The translations under genes and the position numbers were made by a program. A DNA stretch of 64,000 bases from Fodinicola feengrottensis (lineage in GTDB: Bacteria; Actinomycetota; Actinomycetes; Mycobacteriales; HKI-0501): assembly GCF_010993775.1 (NCBI RefSeq), contig NZ_WOTO01000007.1, positions 1 to 64,000 on the forward strand. Reading direction: 5' to 3'. The notes beneath the pieces were generated by a model, which was not told where the DNA came from, did not search any database, and saw only the letters and a program-made list of their open reading frames with translations. Positions 40,357 to 50,186 of the stretch are shown piece after piece (the first letter of the stretch is position 1; each line of letters starts with the position of its first letter).

Positions 40357-41536
40357 GCGATTTCGCGGCTCGCGCGGCCGGTTGGCTCTCCGCGCACGCA
40401 CCGACCGACGGCTCAGCGGAGCTGGCCGACGCGAAGCGTTTCCAGGCCGAGTTATATGACGCCGGGTTCGCCGGCATCACCTGGCCGACCCAGTACGGTG
40501 GTCAGGGACTGAGTATGACCGAGCAGTTGACTTTCAGCGGCATCGCGCAGAAGTACGACCTGCCGACCTATCCGTTCATCATCGGCATGGGCATGTGCGG
40601 CCCGACCCTGCTGGATCTTGGTACGGACGAGCAGAAAACCCGATATATCAAGCCGCTGCTGCGCGGTGAGGAGATCTGGTGTCAGCTGTTTTCCGAGCCT
40701 GGTGCGGGATCCGACGTGGCCAGCCTGCAGGCGCGGGCGGTCCGTGACGGCGACGACTGGGTGCTGAACGGCCAGAAAGTGTGGACGACGAACGCGCAGT
40801 TTCGCCGATTTCGGTGCGGTGCTGGCGCGTACGGATGTAGACAAGCCCCCAAACACAGCGGGCTCACCATGTTTGTCGTCGACATGCACGCGCCCGGCGT
40901 GAACGTCCGGCCGTTGCGGGTGATGATGACGGGAACGCGCCGTTCAACGAGGTTTTCTTCACGGACGTACACATTCCCGGTGATGCGGTGATCGGCACCG
41001 TGAACGACGGCTGGCGGGCCGCGGTCACCATGCTCGGGCATGAGCGGGTTTCCATTGGTACGTCGATGGCGCCGCGATCGGATCCGCTGGCTTTTGGGTC
41101 ACTGCTGGAAAGCGCGCGACGGGCCGGGAATTCGACCGATCCGGCCGTACGAGCCAAGCTGACCGAGCTTTACGTGCGGCAGCAGGAGTTACGGCTGCTG
41201 ACCGTACGGATGCGCCAGGAAGCCTTTGCTGGCAAGCCGATCGGCGCTCGCGGCTCGGTCGCGAAGCTGGTCGGCGCGGTGGTTGCCAACCACAGCGCCG
41301 ATGTCGCCGGTTCGGTGGCCGGCCCGGACGCCGTCGGATGGCTGCCGGACGACCAGGCCGCGGCCGAGCTCACGACCGGGATCGTCGGCGCGCCTGGCAT
41401 CGGGATCGCCGGTGGCACCAACGAAATTCAGCGCAACATCATTGGCGAGCGGGTATTGGGCCTACCCAAGGAGCCTCAGGTCGACCGGGACGTGCCGTTC
41501 CGGGACCTGAAGGTCGGCACCCAGCGGACGAACTGA
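40353..41536 (+). CDS. Acyl-CoA dehydrogenase, larger partner (about three frame breaks)
   Basis: About 394 residues. FAD/acyl-CoA motifs are CQLFSEPGAGSDVASLQARA, WVLNGQKVWTTNAQ, FNEVFFTDVHIPGDAVIG, and QRNIIGERVLGLPKEP. Frames change near 40805, 40855 and 40930. It lacks the clear catalytic Glu of straight-chain enzymes (GGTNEIQRN is present). It pairs with the next dehydrogenase; such adjacent pairs form alpha2beta2 enzymes in steroid and side-chain degradation. Confidence 0.87.
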
Positions 41537-41549
41537 CATCGGAGCCGAC

Positions 41550-42639
41550 ATGGAACTCGTACTCACCCAGGAACAGGAAGACCTGCGCGCGACGGTTCGT
41601 AAGTTCTTCCAGGACCAAGTCCCGATGTCCGCCGTGCGGGCGGTGGTGGATGGCGCCGACTATGACGCTGGGCTGTGGAAGCGAATGTCCAGCGAACTGG
41701 GCCTGACCGGGCTGGTGGTGCCGGAGTCGTACGGCGGTGCTGGCGCGGGGCACGTCGAAAGATCTGTGGTGCTGGAGGAAATGGGCCGCTTTCTGGTGCC
41801 GTCGGCCTTCTTCTCGTCCGCTGTGTTGGCGGTTGACGCGCTGCTGACGCTGGATGACGAGCAGGCGCGTGCGGACCTGTTGCCAAGACTCGCGTCCGGT
41901 GAGATCACCGGCACTGTCGCGGTCGCTGAGGACAGCGTGTACTGGCATCCGGGCACAACCAACACCGAGGCGGCCTCTACCGACACCGGCTGGGTCCTCA
42001 ATGGACAGAAGAACCTCGTCGTCGATGGCGCCACCGCCGGCGTGATCATCGTCTATGCCGACGAAGGTTTCTTTTTGGTCGACGGGCAGGCAGCTGGCCT
42101 GACGCGTACGCCACTGGCCGTGCTGGACCCCACCCGGCGGCTGGCCAGGCTCGAGTTTTCCCAGGTATCGGCCCGGAAACTGGAATGTGCGGACGGCGGC
42201 GGCGGCGCTGCGCGCGATGGCCGACCTGGCTGCGGTCGCGCTGGCCGCGGAGCAGGTCGGTGGACTCGCTCGATCGATGGAAATGTCGGTGGACTACGCG
42301 AAAGTCCGGGTCCAGTTCGGCCGGCTGATCGGGTCGTACCAGGCGGTCAAACATGGCTGCGTCGATTCGTACGTGGACTGGGAACTGACGTCGTCGGTCC
42401 TGCGGTATGCGACCTGGGTCGCTGACAACAATCTCGACGAGCTGCGAACAGCGGCCGCACTCGTACGATCCAGTGTTTCGCCGGCGTATTTCCGGGTCGC
42501 CGCACGGACAATTCAGCTGCACGGCGGGATCGGCTACACCTGGGAACACGATGCGCACTTCTATTACAAGCGCGCGAAGTCGTCGGAGCTGTTGTTCGGG
42601 GATCCCGCCGAGCAGCTGGCCGAACGACTCGGCATTTGA
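41550..42639 (+). CDS. Acyl-CoA dehydrogenase, smaller partner (one frame break)
   Basis: About 363 residues. N-terminus ELVLTQEQEDLRATVRKFFQ; mid-region GWVLNGQKNLVVDGATA; after a change near 42190 the C-terminal helices carry ALAAEQVGGLARSMEMSVDY, QFGRLIGSYQAVKH, and RTIQLHGGIGYTWEHDAHFY, which has no catalytic Glu at the usual place. This is the half-active partner pattern of heteromeric acyl-CoA dehydrogenases. It starts 13 bp after its partner. Confidence 0.87.
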
Positions 42640-43517
42640 TGTCGTACGAGCAAATCTCCTATCAGGCCGAAAACCGGGTGGCCACCATCACCCTCGACCG
42701 GCCAGAAAAGCTCAACGCCTTCACCCACGTGATGCTCGGCGAACTCGTCGATGCCCTGAACCAGGCCGATGGCGACGACGATGTGCGTGCTGTCGTCGTT
42801 ACCGGCCGAGGCCGGGCGTTCTGCGCTGGCGCGGATCTTTCCAGCGGCGCCAGCAGCTTCGACGCCGATGCTCGTCAAGTGCGAGGCGATGTCAGGGAAA
42901 TGGTCGACGGTGTGCCGCGAGACGGTGGTGGCGTCCTCTCCCTGCGGATCGCGGCGATGCGAAAGCCAGTGATCGCCGCGATAAACGGCCCCGCCGTCGG
43001 TGTCGGGCTCACCATGACGCTGCCGATGGACATCCGGCTCGCCGCGGACTCCGCCCGAATGGGCTTCGTCTTCGCGCGCCGTGGACTGACTCCGGAGGCC
43101 GCGTCCAGCTGGTTCCTGCCTCGTATCGTCGGCATCTCGCAGGCGATGGAGTGGGTGTCTACTGGCAGAATTTTCGATGCCGAGGAAGCGAAATCTGGCC
43201 GACTCGTGTCGTACGTGCATCCCGCGGACAAACTGCTGGACGCGGCGTACGCGCTGGCCGCGGAGATCGCGCAGAACACGTCCGCGGTCGCGGTGGCCGC
43301 GGCCCGACAGCTGATGTGGTCGATGCTCGGTGCGGCCAACCCGTGGGAGGCGCACCGGCTGGACTCCAAGGCGATCTTCCAGCTCGGCCAGTCCGGCGAT
43401 GTCGCCGAGGGCGTCAAGGCTTTCCTGGAGAAACGGCCGGCCAAGTTCCCGCTGCGGGTCAGCGAGGACTATCTGACAGACCTGCCGCCTTGGCCAGGAG
43501 CCAAACCCGAGGCATGA
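42639..43517 (+). CDS. Enoyl-CoA hydratase/isomerase, second copy, intact
   Basis: 292 residues. ATG 42639 shares its A with the preceding TGA. The crotonase fold has RPEKLNAFTHVMLGELVDAL, TGRGRAFCAGADLSSGASSF, NGPAVGVGLTMTLPMDIRLA and FARRGLTPEAASSWFLPRIV, in which the Glu is a candidate catalytic residue. It is longer than the first hydratase and may act on a bulkier or branched acyl-CoA. It is in the same operon. Confidence 0.88.
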   Translation: MSYEQISYQAENRVATITLDRPEKLNAFTHVMLGELVDALNQADGDDDVRAVVVTGRGRAFCAGADLSSGASSFDADARQVRGDVREMVDGVPRDGGGVLSLRIAAMRKPVIAAINGPAVGVGLTMTLPMDIRLAADSARMGFVFARRGLTPEAASSWFLPRIVGISQAMEWVSTGRIFDAEEAKSGRLVSYVHPADKLLDAAYALAAEIAQNTSAVAVAAARQLMWSMLGAANPWEAHRLDSKAIFQLGQSGDVAEGVKAFLEKRPAKFPLRVSEDYLTDLPPWPGAKPEA

Positions 43518-43550
43518 TCGTCTTCCAGAGAAGAAACAGAAGGGGCTTCG

Positions 43551-44981
43551 ATGACCGACTTCACGATGACCATCGGCGGCAAGGCGGCGGCGGGCGCAGC
43601 CACCTTCGGCGTCGTCAATCCGGCCACTGGCGAGGTTTTCGCGCAGGCTCCGGAGTGTACGGCCGACCAGCTCGACAGCGCGATGAGTGCCGCCGCGGAC
43701 GCCTATGTCACGTGGAAAAAAAGACGAGGACACCCGCCGCAAGGCGATGCTGGCGGCGGCTGAGGCGATCGTCGCCGCGGCCAGTGAGCTGACCCCACTT
43801 CTGACTGCAGAGCAGGGCAAACCGCTCTCTCAAGCGGCCACCGAGGTCTACGGATCGGCAGCCTGGCTGAAATACTTCGCCGGGCTGGAGCTCCCTCGGG
43901 AGATCATCCAGGACGACAAGCGTGGGCTCGCCGAGGTGGTCCGCCGCCCGATTGGTCCGGTCGCCGCCATCACGCCGTGGAATTTCCCGCTGTTGCTGGC
44001 TTTCTGGAAGATCGCGCCGGCATTGCGGGCCGGCAACACGCTCGTACTGAAGCCGTCGCCGTTCACTCCACTGGTGTCGTTGAAGATCGGTGAGGTGCTG
44101 CGGGACGTGCTGCCTCCGGGCGTCCTCAACGTCGTCAGCGGTGGCAACGAACTCGGCGGTCTGATGACCGCACATCCGGTGCCCCGCAAGGTTTCCTTCA
44201 CCGGCTCGATCGCGCTACCGGCAAGAAGGTGGCCGCGTCGGCAGCTCCGGACTTGAAGCGGGTCACCCTGGAGCTGGGCGGAAACGACGCGGCAATCGTG
44301 CTCGACGATGCCGACCCAGCTGAGGTCGCCGGCAAGATCTTCGACGGCGCCTTCGCCAACAACGGTCAGGTCTGTTCGGCGATCAAACGCTTGTACGTGC
44401 CGGAAAATCTGCACGACGAGCTGGTCGAAGCGCTGGCCGCGAAGGCCAAGGCGGCCAAGGTCGGTGACGGCACCGCGGAAGGTACCGAACTCGGGCCGAT
44501 CAACAACCGACCGCAGTACGAGCGGGTTTCGGAGTTGGTGGCGGACGCGGTGGCCGGTGGCGCACGGGCCGCGGCGGGTGGAAAATCGGTCGACGGGCCG
44601 GGATATTTCTTCGAGCCAACCATTCTGGACAACATCGACGACGGCGCCCGGATCGTGGACGAGGAACAGTTCGGTCCCGCTCTGCCGGTCATCGTCTACC
44701 GTGATGTCGACGACGCTCTGCGCCGGGCGAATGCCACCAACTTCGGCCTTTCCGGCTCGGTCTGGTCGGCCGACACCGACCGCGCCGCGGCGGTCGCGGC
44801 CGAACTGGAATGCGGGACGGCCTGGAACTGGAATGCGGGACGGCCTGGTGTGAACACCCACCTGGTGCTCTCGCCCAGCCAGCCTTTCGCCGGAACCAAG
44901 TGGAGCGGCATCGGCGTCGAGAACGGTCCTTGGGGCTATTACGGCTTCACCGAGATCCAGGTCATCTACCGCGCCAAGTAA
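43551..44981 (+). CDS. Aldehyde dehydrogenase with 8-residue insertion (two frame breaks)
   Basis: About 477 residues. NPATGEVFAQAPECTADQLD start; PWNFPLLLAFWKIAPALRAG and LKPSPFTPL bind NAD; catalytic Glu in TLELGGNDAAIVLDD, Cys in NNGQVCSAIKRLYV; FGPALPVIVYRDVDDALRRA near the end. Frames change near 43725 (run of six A) and near 44215. A tandem copy of 23 bases at 44802-44847 inserts NWNAGRPG before VNTHLVLSPSQPFAGTKWSG, normally continuous in the family. It would oxidise the aldehyde from the alcohol dehydrogenase. Confidence 0.88.
44802..44847 (+). repeat. 23-bp perfect tandem duplication inside the aldehyde dehydrogenase
   Basis: GAACTGGAATGCGGGACGGC plus CTG occurs twice in a row. Together with one extra base after it, the result is an in-frame addition of eight codons in a conserved segment. 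Confidence 0.85.
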
Positions 44982-45002
44982 GCGAAATCTGGAGGTCGGC
45001 GA

Positions 45003-46539
45003 ATGCATCTGGGAGCGATGGCCGCGGCTACCCCGGACAAGGCGGCGGTCATCATGGCCGGCACTGGACAAACCGTCACGTACGGCGAGCTGAACGCGGC
45101 CTCGAACAAACTCGCGCACGCTCTTCGCGAGGCGGGGCTGCGCCAAGGCGACCACATCGCGCTGATGGTGGAGAACAGACTGGAGAGTTTTTCACGCTGG
45201 CCTGGGCAGCGCAGCGGTCCGGGCTTTACTACACCGCGATCAGCACCCGGCTGCAGGTCGACGAAGTCGCGTACATTATCGACAACTGCGAGGCGAAGGT
45301 CTTCGTTTCTTCGGCGCCGCATGCACAGGTCGCGGTGGCGGCCGCGGACCGTTGTCCCGGCCTTGTCCTCACGGTCGATCTGGACGCCAGTATCGAGGGA
45401 TTTACGCCGTACCAGGAAGTTGTGAGCGGACACCCGGAAACCTCGCTGCCGGACGAGATCGAGGGCATGCCGATGCTCTACTCGTCCGGCACCACTGGCC
45501 GGCCGAAAGGCATCAAGCGGCCGATCACCGGCCTGGAGATGGGCGGCGACCCGCGTTTCGTCGCATTGGCGATGTTCTTCGGTCTCGACAACACCACCAC
45601 CTACCTGTCGCCGGCACCTCTTTATCACGCGGCACCACTCGGATTCTGTATGGCAATGCTCCGGCTGGGCTCGACACTGGTCGTCATGGATCGGTTTGAC
45701 CCGGAGGCATTTCTGGCCGTGGTCGAGCACTACCGCATCACCAATGGCCAGGTGGTGCCGACGATGTTCATCCGAATGCTGAAACTTTCCCAGTCCGTAC
45801 GGGATAAATATGACTTGTCCAGCCTACGCGGAGTGATCCACGCGGCGGCGCCTGCCCGATCGACGTCAAGCGGGCGATCATCGACTGGTGGGGTCCGATC
45901 CTCTGGGAATACTATGCCGGCACCGAAAACAACGGCATGGTCGCCTGTGATTCGGCGGAATGGTTGGCGCACCCGGGCACCGTCGGCAGCGCGAAGGTCG
46001 GCGAGCCGCACATCCTGGACGACAACGGCGAGGAACTGCCACCGGGGCGGCCCGGGACTGTTTACTTCGGCGGTGGCGCGGAATTCGAATATCACGGCGA
46101 TCCGGAGAAAACCGCGGCCTCACGTGATCCACGGGGACGCGGCTGGTCGACGCTCGGCGACATCGGCTATCTCGACGACGACGGGTTCCTCTATCTGACC
46201 GACCGGCTCGCTCACATGATCATCAGCGGCGGGGTCAACATCTACCCACAGGAGGCCGAGAACATTCTCGCCCTCCACCCGAAAGTCGCGGACGTGGCGA
46301 TTATCGGCGTGCCGGACGAGGAAATGGGCGAGGTAGTGAAGGCGGTCGTACAACCGGCGTCGATGGTCGATGCTGGCCCGGAACTGGCCGAAGAGCTGAT
46401 CGCATATTGCCGGGATCGGCTGGCTCACTACAAGTGCCCACGGTCGGTGGACTTCCGGCCGGACCTGCCCAGACTGCCGACCGGCAAACTGCAGAAGAGA
46501 CTTCTGCGGGACGAGTACGCGACAGGAGTCGCCAAGTGA
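45003..46539 (+). CDS. Acyl-CoA synthetase, AMP-forming (two frame breaks)
   Basis: About 511 residues. P-loop LYSSGTTGRPKGIKRPITGL, MFFGLDNTTTYLSPAPLYHA, EYYAGTENNGMVACD, hinge GDIGYLDDDGFLYLTDRLAH, and the catalytic Lys in RLPTGKLQKRLLRDEY. Frames change near 45185 and 45860. It makes the acyl-CoA that enters the beta-oxidation enzymes here. The stop overlaps the P450 start (GTGA), showing tight coupling. Confidence 0.9.
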
Positions 46540-47771
46540 CCCCCGACGAGGCCGGCCTCGCGCTGGCGGATCCCAGCGCGTACGCCGAAGAGGACCGCTT
46601 GCACACGGCTCTGACGTTGTTGCGTAAGGAAGACCCGGTGCACTGGGTCGACCCGTCGCCGGAGTTCAACCCGTTCTGGGCGGTCACCAAACACGCCGAC
46701 GTGCTGGAAATCGAGCGCCAGCAGGACATCTTCCTGAACGGTCCGCGGCCCTTGCTGGCCACCGCGGAGGCGGATGCGCACGCTGCCGAGAACGGCCAAC
46801 TGCTTACCACCCTCGTTCACCTGGACGACCCGAAACACAAGGTGTTGCGGGCCATCGCGGCCGACTGGTTCAAGCCCCGCGCGATGCGCGACCTGCAACT
46901 GCGGGTGGACGAGCTGGCTGTGCGCTATGTCGACCGCATGGTCGAGCTGGGCGGCGAATGCGACTTCGTACGGGATGTGGCGGTGCATTACCCGCTGTAC
47001 GTCATCCTTTCCTTGCTCGGCCTGCCCGAGTCGGATTTCCCGCGCATTCTGAAGCTGACGCAGGAGATTTTCGGTGGCCAGGACACCGAACAGCGACGCG
47101 GTCAGACCCAGGAAGAGATGATCGCGGTGGTGACGGACTTTTTCGCTTACTTCCAAGGGATCACCACTGACCGCAGGGCCAATCCGACCAACGACCTCGC
47201 GTCCACGATCGCCAACGGCATGGTCGACGGCGAGTTGCTCAATGACATGGACACGATTTCCTACTACGTCATCGTCGCGACCGCGGGGCACGACACCACC
47301 AGCTCGACCATCGCTGGCGGCCTCCATGCACTGATCGAAAATCCGGACCAGCTCCAGCGCCTGCGCGACGATCCGAGCCTGGCTGGCCCGGCTGCGGACG
47401 AGATGATCCGCTGGGTCACGCCGGTCAAGGAATTCATGCGTACGGCCACTCGCGACTACGAACTGCGAGGCGTCAGCATCAAAGAGGGCGACTCGTTGTT
47501 GTTGTCGTACCCGTCGGCCAACCGAGACGAGGACGTCTTCGAGGACCCCTTCCGTTTCGATGTAGGTCGTACGCCGAACAAGCATCTCGCTTTCGGCTTC
47601 GGAGCCCACTACTGCCTCGGGGCGGCGCTCGCCCGAATGGAGACGAAGGCCTTCTTCTCCACTCTGATTCCGCGACTCGACGCGCTCGATCTCGCCGGCA
47701 AACCCGAGTCGGTCGCCACGACTTTCGTCGGTGGTCTCAAGCACCTGCCGATCCGCTACCAGATGCGTTAA
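46536..47771 (+). CDS. Cytochrome P450, intact
   Basis: 411 residues from GTG 46536. I-helix AGHDTTSSTIAGGL near residue 250; ExxR in DEMIRW with PVKEFMRTATRDYEL; heme loop FGFGAHYCLGAALAR with ligand Cys about 360. The pattern resembles soluble terpene/steroid hydroxylases (CYP108/CYP111/CYP125-like groups); I cannot fix the family by eye. No ferredoxin gene is nearby, so redox partners are elsewhere. It likely hydroxylates the substrate first, providing an alcohol for the following enzymes. Confidence 0.9.
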   Translation: MTPDEAGLALADPSAYAEEDRLHTALTLLRKEDPVHWVDPSPEFNPFWAVTKHADVLEIERQQDIFLNGPRPLLATAEADAHAAENGQLLTTLVHLDDPKHKVLRAIAADWFKPRAMRDLQLRVDELAVRYVDRMVELGGECDFVRDVAVHYPLYVILSLLGLPESDFPRILKLTQEIFGGQDTEQRRGQTQEEMIAVVTDFFAYFQGITTDRRANPTNDLASTIANGMVDGELLNDMDTISYYVIVATAGHDTTSSTIAGGLHALIENPDQLQRLRDDPSLAGPAADEMIRWVTPVKEFMRTATRDYELRGVSIKEGDSLLLSYPSANRDEDVFEDPFRFDVGRTPNKHLAFGFGAHYCLGAALARMETKAFFSTLIPRLDALDLAGKPESVATTFVGGLKHLPIRYQMR

Positions 47772-49070
47772 CACTTGTGGAGATGTCGTCGAGTTGTTCG
47801 GCGGCTGGACGGGCCGGGAAGAGGTCGCCGCCAGGTTCGGCGGGTACCCGGGAAAGGGCGGCTTTGGCGGCCTTGTCGCCCTGTTGCGCGGCGGCATGTA
47901 GCACATCGACGGCTGCGTACTGACGGAAGTCCATTTCCGGGTAGGGCCAGACGCTTTGGCCCTGGGTGGCGGCCGGGATGAGGTAGTCGACCGCACCGAA
48001 AATGCTGCCGCCGCTTGGAGATGTGTAATGCCAGAGGTCTATTCCGACGTGCTGGCCTATCTGTGCGAGCCGGGTCAGCGCGACCAGGTTGAAGCAGAAA
48101 TAGTGCCAGCTGCGGGTGCGCGTACTTTCCAGTGGTTGATAGCCATTGGCCTGGATCTGTACGTCGATCCGTTTGGTTTTGGCCGCCTGGACGACCTGGG
48201 CGGCGAGCGTTGTCTGTCCTGTGGAGAGCGCCAGCGCGGCGATCAGCATGTCGTAGAAGCTGCCGTGGTTGTTCGCCGCGGCGGCCTCGTCGGTGCCGTT
48301 TTTGTTCGTCAGCAGCCAGTTCAGGAAATCAGTCGACCAGCTGTGTGCATTGAGCTGTGGTCCCCCGGCGGTCCAGCCCGGCGCGCCGACGTCCAGGATC
48401 GCCGTCGCGTCCAGCACCTGTGTGAAAGCGTACGAAAACTCGATGATGCCGATGCCGCGCCCGTCCACCTTGCAGGGAATTCCCTGCGCGAAGTTCATGT
48501 TCGGGTTCATTCGGGTGGTCGGGTCGACAAACCAGGTGCGCAGGTCCTGGGCGGCCTTTCGCGCGTACGACGCCTTGCCGGTATAATACCAGGCCAGTGA
48601 AAGCTGGTAGATAGCGAAAAAAAAAAAGCCGTCCCGCGCTCGGCGTGATCGGAGATCGAGTCGACGATTGGGTTGCGCACGCCGTCTTTTTGGACGTACG
48701 GACAACCCCATGGGTTGTTGTCGGTCGGAGCTGTGGTTGGCCACCAATAGGGTGCGAGGCTTAGGTAGTCATGCTTATCGCCACTCGGCGGCGTCCGATT
48801 CTTGTCCGTTACCGACCAAGGCCCGGCGGTCACCGCTTTGTCCGCCTGCGCCAAAAGTGCGCTCAGCGCCTTGCGTAGCGTCGGATCGCCAAGCCCCAGG
48901 CCGATCTTGTTTTGTTGCAGCAGCTTGCCATCGAGCACCACGGTCGCTGGCGCGCACACTGCCCCGATCACCGGAAGTGTGCAAGATCTGGCGCTGCTGG
49001 CGGACGCGGTCGCGGGCGTGAGTGCGAGAGTGATCGCCACGGCTAACGCGACGACAGGCCGGAATATCAT
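47737..49070 (-). CDS. Secreted alginate-lyase-like protein (frame break at an 11-A run)
   Basis: About 444 residues from ATG 49070, whose AAAGGAGCGGG ribosome site selects it over the longer frame. The signal peptide is FRPVVALAVAITLALTPATA. The alginate-lyase domain shows YLSLAPYWWPTTAPTDNNPW, HSWSTDFLNWLLTNKNGTDE, NNHGSFYDMLIAALALSTGQ and SWHYFCFNLVALTRLAQIGQ. A run of 11 A (48617-48627) breaks the frame between ERGTAFFF and AIYQLSLAWYYTGK. It probably cleaves uronate-containing polysaccharide. The 3' end overlaps the P450 end by about 35 bp, tail to tail. Confidence 0.85.
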
Positions 49071-49168
49071 GCCCGCTCCTTTCATGTACATGAACATGTG
49101 GTGACTGGCTGAACAGAGCGTACATATGTGAAGACCTAACGGCAATGGCCAGGGATAAGGTCTTGGAT

Positions 49169-50122
49169 ATGAGGGTTGTTGTTGTTGGAGGCACTGGTCA
49201 TATCGGTACGTATCTCGTTCCTCGGCTGGTCGCCGGTGGTCACGACGTGACTGTGCTCAGCAGGTCGGAGCGCGACCCGTACCAACCGCATGGGGCCTGG
49301 GATCGCGTGCGTACGGTCACGGTCGACCGGGTCGAGAGCGACGCGGCCGGCGAGTTCGGGCCGCTGGTGGCCGAGTTGGAGCCGGACGTGGTGATCGACC
49401 TGATCTCGTACACCCAGGACAGCGCTGGGCAGCTGGTGGAGGCGCTGCGTGGGCGCGTGCAGCATTTCCTGCACTGCGGCACGATCTGGGTGCATGGCCA
49501 CAGCGCGGCGGTGCCGACGACCGAGGACGCGCCGCGGCGGCCTTTCGGCGACTACGGGATCGGCAAGGCCGCGGTCGAGCGATATCTGCTGGACCAGGCC
49601 CGGCGGTACGATTTTCCGGCCACCTTGGTGCATCCCGGCCACATCAGCGGGCCCGGCTGGGTGCCTATCAATCCGGCCGGCCATCTCGATCTTGGCGTTT
49701 TCCAGGCATTGGCGGACGGGAAGCAGCTCGCGTTGCCCAACCTCGGTATGGAGACGTTGCAGCATGTTCACGCGAGCGATGTCGCGGACACTTTCCTCGC
49801 CGCGATGGCCAATCGCTCAGTCTCGATCGGCGAGAGTTTTCACTCGGTCGCGTCCGGCGCGCTGACCTTGCGCGGTTATGCGGAGGCGGTGGCTGGGTGG
49901 TTCGGCCGCGAAGCGGACCTGACTTTCCTGCCGTGGGAACAATGGACGCGGACCGCCTCCGCTGATGCGGCCAAGTTGACCCATGACCACCTCGCGCACA
50001 GTCCCCATTGTTCGATGGAAAAAGCAGATCGCTTGCTCGGCTTCCGGCCGCGTTTCAGCGTTTTGGAGACTCTCGAAGAAGCCGTCAACGCCCTCGTCGC
50101 GAGCGGCCGAATCGTCCGGTGA
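49169..50122 (+). CDS. NAD-dependent epimerase/dehydratase-like protein, intact
   Basis: 317 residues from ATG 49169 (the longer frame lacks a ribosome site). Rossmann motif VVVVGGTGHIGTYLVPRLVA; Asp region VIDLISYTQDSAG; Tyr-xxx-Lys in GDYGIGKAAVERYLL; long VHPGHISGPGWVPINPAGHL; C-terminal domain typical of extended SDRs. The substrate, perhaps a nucleotide sugar or flavonoid-like compound, is not predictable. It is divergent from the lyase gene, about 98 bp apart. Confidence 0.87.
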   Translation: MRVVVVGGTGHIGTYLVPRLVAGGHDVTVLSRSERDPYQPHGAWDRVRTVTVDRVESDAAGEFGPLVAELEPDVVIDLISYTQDSAGQLVEALRGRVQHFLHCGTIWVHGHSAAVPTTEDAPRRPFGDYGIGKAAVERYLLDQARRYDFPATLVHPGHISGPGWVPINPAGHLDLGVFQALADGKQLALPNLGMETLQHVHASDVADTFLAAMANRSVSIGESFHSVASGALTLRGYAEAVAGWFGREADLTFLPWEQWTRTASADAAKLTHDHLAHSPHCSMEKADRLLGFRPRFSVLETLEEAVNALVASGRIVR

Positions 50123-50145
50123 TCGTACGGGTCGACCGTTCCGGA

Positions 50146-50179
50146 GGCGGGGGTGACTGGCTGGAACATCACCCCCGCC
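50146..50179. terminator. Bidirectional hairpin terminator
   Basis: Perfect 11-bp arms GGCGGGGGTGA / TCACCCCCGCC enclose a 12-base loop between the convergent epimerase and PLL-like genes (stops at 50122 and 50187). Confidence 0.75.
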
Positions 50180-50186
50180 CGGAAAA

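Noticed and set aside
48617..48627. 11-A run as a programmed slippage site
   Set aside because: It lies in the middle of a conserved enzyme in a very high-GC genome, amid many other indels; a sequencing error is simpler.
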